Shown here: piece after piece, positions 58,720 to 64,000 of the stretch
Layout of the letters: each line of letters begins with the position of its first letter
How positions within the stretch are numbered: the first letter of the stretch is position 1
NCBI GenBank assembly: GCA_022225965.2
Contig: JAKJXP020000087.1
Span: 149,513-213,512, forward strand
DNA length: 64,000 bases
DNA from: Diatrype stigma
Taxonomy: Eukaryota > Ascomycota > Sordariomycetes > Xylariales > Diatrypaceae
Direction: 5' to 3'
Notes under the pieces: model-generated
Database searches by the model: none
The model's input: only the letters and a program-made list of their open reading frames with translations
What the model was told of the DNA's origin: nothing
Program-made: the position numbers and the translations under genes

Positions 58720-60451
58720 GGTTGTGGTCGTGGTGGTTATGTGGTCGTGGTGGTCGTCGTTGTTGTCGGTAGGTTGGTTGCTTCCAAGCTTGTCGTTGTC
58801 TATGCGGCTTCTGGCCAGGGGTGCGGTTCGAAGAAAGGTTGGCAGTTGGGTGGTAGCCTGGTTGGACTGACGGCCGCGTCGATGGTCTGCTCGCTCGAGG
58901 TGAGAGGTGCGAAGTATTGATGGCTATTTTCAGTCGTAAAGCTATTGAATCGGGTAGGTATACGGAAAAGTCGTGTAGTTAAGAATATGGTTTTCTCGTA
59001 TCCAGTCGCCAGATCTTATGATTCGGTTCTGTTCAATTTTTTTGTACTGAAGTCGCCCGTGACAGCTGAAGTGGGGATGAATGAGTGGTGATTGCCTACC
59101 CACATGCGGTAGGTAGGTAGATAACTACATACCTGTACGTAACTAGTAGCTATGGGAAACGGCGGTTGGAAACGGCGGTTGAGCCGCTTGAACCCCTCGA
59201 TTTCATCATGCAATTCACATGCAAACAAACGACGCATTCAACGCACTTATCGAACAGATCATGTCGTTCTAGATAGATCTTTCTGCCGACTTGTTATACT
59301 CAATTCCTGATGCTGATGTACGCACACAAGGCATTCATAGGAACTAGATACCTACATCAGCGTTACGTATCTTTACTGTGTAGATTTAGCATCCCTATAA
59401 GATTTGTCTTCTGATCAGTAAACCCTGAGCCAGCATCAAATTCCGTCAAGTGCAATACCTAGGCACGGCAGTTCTATATATGCCTAGGCCCCCCTATCTC
59501 TGTTTAAGTCCTACTGTAAATTTACTCCATCGGTGTTAGTATGAATGCTCCTGCCTACAATCTATACTGTCCCTTGATCGTCTCAATTTATAGATCAGGC
59601 CAGGATCGATCTCATAAGTAGGTACTTTGGGCCTGTAAGGTATAACCACCAACGTACTCACGCCTTTCCATCCATACCTATAGAACGACCATTGACTGCA
59701 GAACGTCTCTATGACATCTTCAAGATTGATGGCGCAACCTGATCATATCGACTTATAATACAGCATCCAGCATCTCACGGGCCGCGCTGCAGCGAACGCT
59801 CAGATGAAATAAGTGAGGTTACAGTAGGCAAGACCGCGATGCTAATCCCGATTTCTAATTCCGATGTCCGATCTTCCTCACCTTCTTACCGTATGCTATC
59901 CAAGACCCCACCACTACCGAAGCAAGACGTCACTTGTTGTGTATTAGTTGCTAGCCATAGCACACGGGATTGGCAGCAGGATTCTCGATTGCAACCTCCC
60001 TTATCTCCGTAGCTTCCATCCCACCTGCGCTGTATTCATTGTCATCCTGTCCTTGCGCAGACAATGATCTCTCGAATCTTCATTCCCTTTCTTTTTGTTT
60101 TCCCAGATGTTTTCCTAGAAGCAAAGCCGCGCTCCAAGTTTCGATAAGACGTGCATCAATTGTCCTAGCAAGGTCTGGGTGTGAATATAGGTATACCTTC
60201 CTCTTATTGAGTTACTTATCCGCCGATCAGATATATAGCTGCTACTGCTACGGTACGTTCCGGAGAGCTGTCTGCATCCGCACTTTGCGAATTAAACCCC
60301 CCGTTTTGCTTACCTTGATGCTATGAATCTGCCGTATACTTACCTTAGCATGGTCGAATAGTCAACGTCGCATCATACCGCGTCTATCCAACACTCACTC
60401 ACCAATATTGACAGGTCTAATCTAAGTGAGACACAAGCGACCGATACAAAG
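58720..60451. other. intergenic DNA between CBS gene and phosphate carrier
   Basis: About 1.7 kb with GTGGT-rich and CGTTGTTGTCGG tracts at 58725-58800 just upstream of the CBS gene and a GGTAGGTAGGTAG tract at 59107-59120. No supportable gene. Confidence 0.5.
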
Positions 60452-62071
60452 ATGGCGTATCTTTTCCCCAACAACCGAACGCTTCAGCAGTCGTTCAACT
60501 CGCCGCGACCTGAACAGCAGCAGCCGAGAAGCAATGCAGCGACGTCGTCTCGGGCCCGCTCCGAGCTCTACCCGGCCTACTCCATCGTGGACGACGCGAA
60601 GAACAAGGCGCAGAAGCTGAGCGGCGAGGCCCAGCATGAGTTTGACAAGGCCAGCCGTGCGGCCCAGTCGAAATCCAGCAAGATCGAGCTGTACTCGCCA
60701 AATTACTATGCCGCCTGCACCTTCGGCGGTCTTCTAGCTTGTGTAAGTGCTTGACTGTGTGCGCGCATGCGTATGCGTGGAATCGAGACTAGGGGCGACT
60801 AGAGACGCTTGGTCTCCCCACCCACCGCGCCCGGCCGGCGGGAACGCCTCCACCCCGGCCGTAATTATATACAAGCAAGCGGCGCATTGCATAGACTAAC
60901 GAACACGGGTCCCGTACGAGGCTAACGCGCGTGTGACAACAGGGTCTCACGCACACGGCCGTGACGCCGCTCGACCTCGTCAAGACGCGGCGCCAGGTCG
61001 ACGCGAAGCTGTACAAGGGCAACTTCCAGGCGTGGGGCTTGATCTACCAGAAGGAGGGCCTGCGGGGGATCTTCACGGGGTGGAGCCCGACGCTGTTCGG
61101 CTACTCGGCGCAGGGCGCCTTCAAGTACGGCTGGTACGAGTACTTCAAGAAGACGTACAGCGACCTGGCGGGGCCGGAGAACGCGGCCCGGTACAAGACG
61201 GGCCTGTACCTGGCGGCGTCGGCGTCGGCCGAGTTCCTGGCCGACGTCGCGCTCTGCCCCTTCGAGTCCGTCAAGGTGCGCATGCAGACGACGATCCCGC
61301 CCGCCTACGGCGGCACGCTCGACGGCCTCCGGAAGATCACGGGCGCCGAGGGCGTCGGCGGCCTGTACAAGGGCCTGTACCCGCTCTGGGGCCGGCAGAT
61401 CCCCTACACCATGATGAAGTTCGCCTCGTTCGAGACCATCGTCGAGGCCATGTACGACCGCCTGCCCGGCCAGAAGAGCGACTACGGCAAGGCCGCCCAG
61501 ACGGCCGTCTCCTTCTCCGGCGGCTACCTGGCCGGCATCCTGTGCGCCGTCGTCTCCCACCCGGCCGACGTCCTCGTCAGCAAGCTCAACGCCAACCGCA
61601 AGCCCGGCGAGGGCTTCGGCGCCGCCGTCGCCCGCAACTACAAGGATACCGGCTTCATGGGCCTCTGGAACGGCCTGCCCGTCCGGATCGTCATGATCGG
61701 AACCTTGACCGGTCTCCAGTGGATGATCTACGTACGTCCTCCTCGCCCCCCCCCCCCCCCCCCCCCCCCCCCAAAAAAATGCATACTTTCGTTGGTTATC
61801 CCCGGAAACTAGGGCGTTGGCTGACTGGTGGTAATATAGGATTACTTCAAGATATTCATGGGCTTCCCGACGACCGGTGGTAAGTAGAAGAAGCTAATGT
61901 CTTAGATCCCCGTGTTCTCCATTGTCCTAGTGTGGAACTGCTCTTCCCGAGCAGCTTCCTGATCCTGGTTCTGCGTTTCCTGTTTGAGCTCTGCCTTTCA
62001 TGGTCTTATGCTACATTATCGCAATCACTGACCCTCTCTCAGGCGCGGCTCCTCCGACCGAGAAGAAATAG
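60452..62071 (+). CDS. mir1: mitochondrial phosphate carrier (Mir1/PiC), four exons
   Basis: Exons 60452-60742, 60943-61731, 61840-61879 and 62043-62071 join to 382 residues. Known role: inner-membrane import of phosphate with H+ for ATP synthesis. Seen: three mitochondrial-carrier repeats with signatures PLDLVKTR (from residue 106), PFESVKVR and PADVLVSK; the Pi-carrier blocks ELYSPNYYAACTFGGLLACG, KLYKGNFQAWGLIYQKEG, GWSPTLFGYSAQGAFKYG, PLWGRQIPYTMMKFASFE and GLWNGLPVRIVMIGTLTG; and a C-terminal DYFKIFMGFPTTGG. The first ~80 residues form a longer polar N-terminal extension than in yeast Mir1. Intron 2 contains a 27-C run (61746-61772). The short last exon encodes APPTEKK. It is the only gene in the window with an obvious mitochondrial energy role besides the lactate dehydrogenase. 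Confidence 0.93.
61746..61772. repeat. 27-C homopolymer run in phosphate carrier intron
   Basis: Lies in intron 2, 15 bp after the donor, and is followed by an A run. Such runs are prone to sequencing error and to length change. Confidence 0.9.
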
Positions 62072-63883
62072 GATCGACCATAGCTACGAGATTGCGGAAG
62101 GATGTTCGCAACTGCCATCTGGCTCTTCAGCGTGATGGACGTGATTGCGACTGTTGTTTTTTGTTCCGGATCTGAAATTAGCAAAGCCCCGTGTATTCCT
62201 TAGAGACCTGTAGCCAAGAAAGCTAATTATGAGATTGTTCCTGTATATATATTCTTCCGGTGCAAATGCAGTTGGATCCAATGCTTCTCCCCTCTGAAAC
62301 CCCTTCATCCCGCGAAAAGCCGAAGATTGGGGCGTCTTAACGCCGACAGTTGGCTGTCTTTCAAATCTGTCCGTATCGGCATCATTATCTCTCCGCCTAC
62401 TTGCAAGCCGGTGACGATGACTCGCCGAACAAAGGGGCAAGAAGCGGCTAGTCTAGTCCAATGTGTAGCTGCTTATTGGACCCCTTGGCATGCCCGTATG
62501 CGATGCTACTCTGTGTAACACAGTCACGCACCTTGAGTGCTTGACAGACCTGTGGGCAGATACCTATGCAGGTATGCAAATACAGTAAGTGCTAGGCTAT
62601 ACTATGTATGCGCGGTGTGATATAGCACGTGGCCGGGAGCCCCTCAAGTCAGCATGGCGTGCCAAGGCTGAAGTAACGTGTCGTCGCCTTCTAGAAGCGC
62701 ACCATTTCTCGCGGGCAGCCAGTCAGAAGCCGTGAGTTGGTTGGAGGAGGACCCCTTTCTGCCCTTTGGGCCCCCCCTTTGAACCCCCCTTCCTCCCACC
62801 TAGGCTATTAAATAAAGGACCGAGCTGCTGGGAGGTCGGACTGTATAATACGCCCAGACGCCGTAGTTACATAGGTGGTTTTCTGCCCCTCCTCACACCC
62901 AGCCATCCAGCCAGTCGGACCCCCCTTCATTTCGTCATCCGCCCGGGCGATCCTCGAATGATTTGGATGGATAGGTAGATACCTAGCTAGGTACTTGACA
63001 TATTGAATCATTCTCTCTGGCCTGGCTTGGGACGATGACTTATGCGGGTGAGCTGCAGGGCGGCGCTATTTCGGATCCGCCAATTTGTAGATCGCATTTC
63101 ATGGCAGAACGGTGGGCGGCTAATGGATAATAATATGTAATAATCAAGAAGAAGAAGAATGATCAGATGGAAGAGCTACATATCTCCAAGGTCCGTCGCC
63201 GGCGCCTTTTCGTGCATCCGAGCCCCAGTCTCTCTACTCCGCTTCTCAGGGACGAGGGGGATAATACGTATTAACTATCGCGTTGGGCACTTGGTGGGTA
63301 CGGGTGGGTTTATTAGTGCTCCGGTAAGCTTGCGAACGCTCAATCATCTTTTACCATCTTTTACCTCGGTGGGCAGTATTTTGGTACTTCTTATGTAGGC
63401 TTGGTAGGTTCTCGGCTTGGTAGGCTTGTAATGGAATGTTGCAGATAGGCCTTGGGCGGCCATGTTGCCTCTGGAGTCTGGAGAAGCCTTGCGCGGAAAA
63501 GCGATTTATAACTATAACTAACGAGGGGGACCTTCGGCCGAGTGACCCCTTTTAGCCTTTCGCGCATGTCGGGCGCGGAGGAAACAGCAAGTTTTATCCT
63601 CCTTTTCTTTCAGCGGCGGCCTTTGGTCTAGCAGCCTGCCCCCAAACCCCCACAATGTTACTAAAAACATGGTCCCTAATATGCGCATAAATACAACATA
63701 GGTAGGTGGCTTGGTGTGGTGTGGAAAATGCCACTGGCCAAGCAGACCAGGGATCAGTGGCGCTGTTCCCGGATAATTTGGACGAGTCGCGGCGGCGGCA
63801 ACGAGGGTTGCCAGAGGGTTTAGGTTGTGAACCCAAGGTCGCATTTAATGTCTCAGGGCACACACGCACATTGTGATGCTGAT
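62072..63883. other. intergenic DNA at the right end
   Basis: About 1.8 kb with no supportable gene. It includes an AAGAAGAAGAA tract near 63148-63158. Confidence 0.5.
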
Positions 63884-64000
63884 CATACATACATACATAC
63901 ATACATACATACATACATACATACATACATACATACATACATACATACATACATACATACATACATACATACATACATACATACATACATACATACATAC
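63884..64000. repeat. (CATA)n microsatellite, cut by window end
   Basis: A perfect CATA tetranucleotide array of at least 117 bp (about 29 units) reaching the last base, so its full length is unknown. Confidence 0.95.

Noticed and set aside
63594..63998. 134-codon frame starting with Met-Tyr-Val-Cys repeats
   Set aside because: It is a translation of the CATA microsatellite followed by noncoding DNA.

Overview
The window looks like nuclear DNA from a filamentous ascomycete (Pezizomycotina, probably a Sordariomycete). Compact genes sit on both strands, most split by short GT-AG introns of about 50-100 bp. The proteins are typical fungal housekeeping types: Ies6, Got1, profilin, Slh1, Hgh1, Enp1, Krr1, an AreB/ASD4-type GATA factor, a Pho84-type transporter, cytochrome b2-type lactate dehydrogenase and the mitochondrial phosphate carrier. 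Coding exons are GC-rich, while intergenic DNA is more AT-rich and full of TACCTA/TAGGTA motifs and microsatellites. There are no bacterial operons, phage genes or CRISPR arrays. Exon borders were worked out by hand from splice signals, reading phase and recalled family sequence.

Layout. 0.5-5.2 kb: Ies6 (+), Got1 (+, five exons) and profilin (-, five exons). 5.64-6.60 kb: a roughly 0.95 kb element with perfect 47-bp terminal inverted repeats, holding a tRNA-like pol III promoter signature and a 12-nt minisatellite. 6.6-11.1 kb: gene-poor, with a possible decayed minus-strand gene at its end. 11.1-20.4 kb: a disordered hypothetical protein (+) and the large Slh1/ASCC3-type helicase (+). 21.9-30.4 kb: an unusual Rab-like GTPase (-), cytochrome b2-type lactate dehydrogenase (-), a DUF427 protein (+) and a Pho84-type phosphate:H+ symporter (-). 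33.2-39.1 kb: a tight group of translation and ribosome-biogenesis genes, HGH1 (-), ENP1/bystin (+) and KRR1 (-). 40.7-45.8 kb: AreB-type GATA factor (+) with likely upstream exons for a longer isoform, then a small membrane-anchored hypothetical protein (-). 45.8-53.1 kb: a 7.3 kb stretch with no supportable gene but many simple repeats. 53.1-62.1 kb: an NAD-dependent epimerase-like protein (+), a conserved fungal beta-rich protein (+), a CBS-pair protein (-) and the mitochondrial phosphate carrier (+). The window ends inside a (CATA)n microsatellite.

The genes do not form a biosynthetic cluster. Functional links are loose: ribosome assembly and quality control (Enp1, Krr1, Hgh1, Slh1), phosphate handling (Pho84-like and mitochondrial carrier), and actin or vesicle traffic (profilin, Got1, Rab-like GTPase). 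The least ordinary items are the inverted-repeat element with its internal tRNA-like unit, the possible long AreB isoform, the epimerase lacking its catalytic tyrosine, and the Rab-like GTPase with a changed G4 motif and a large insert.
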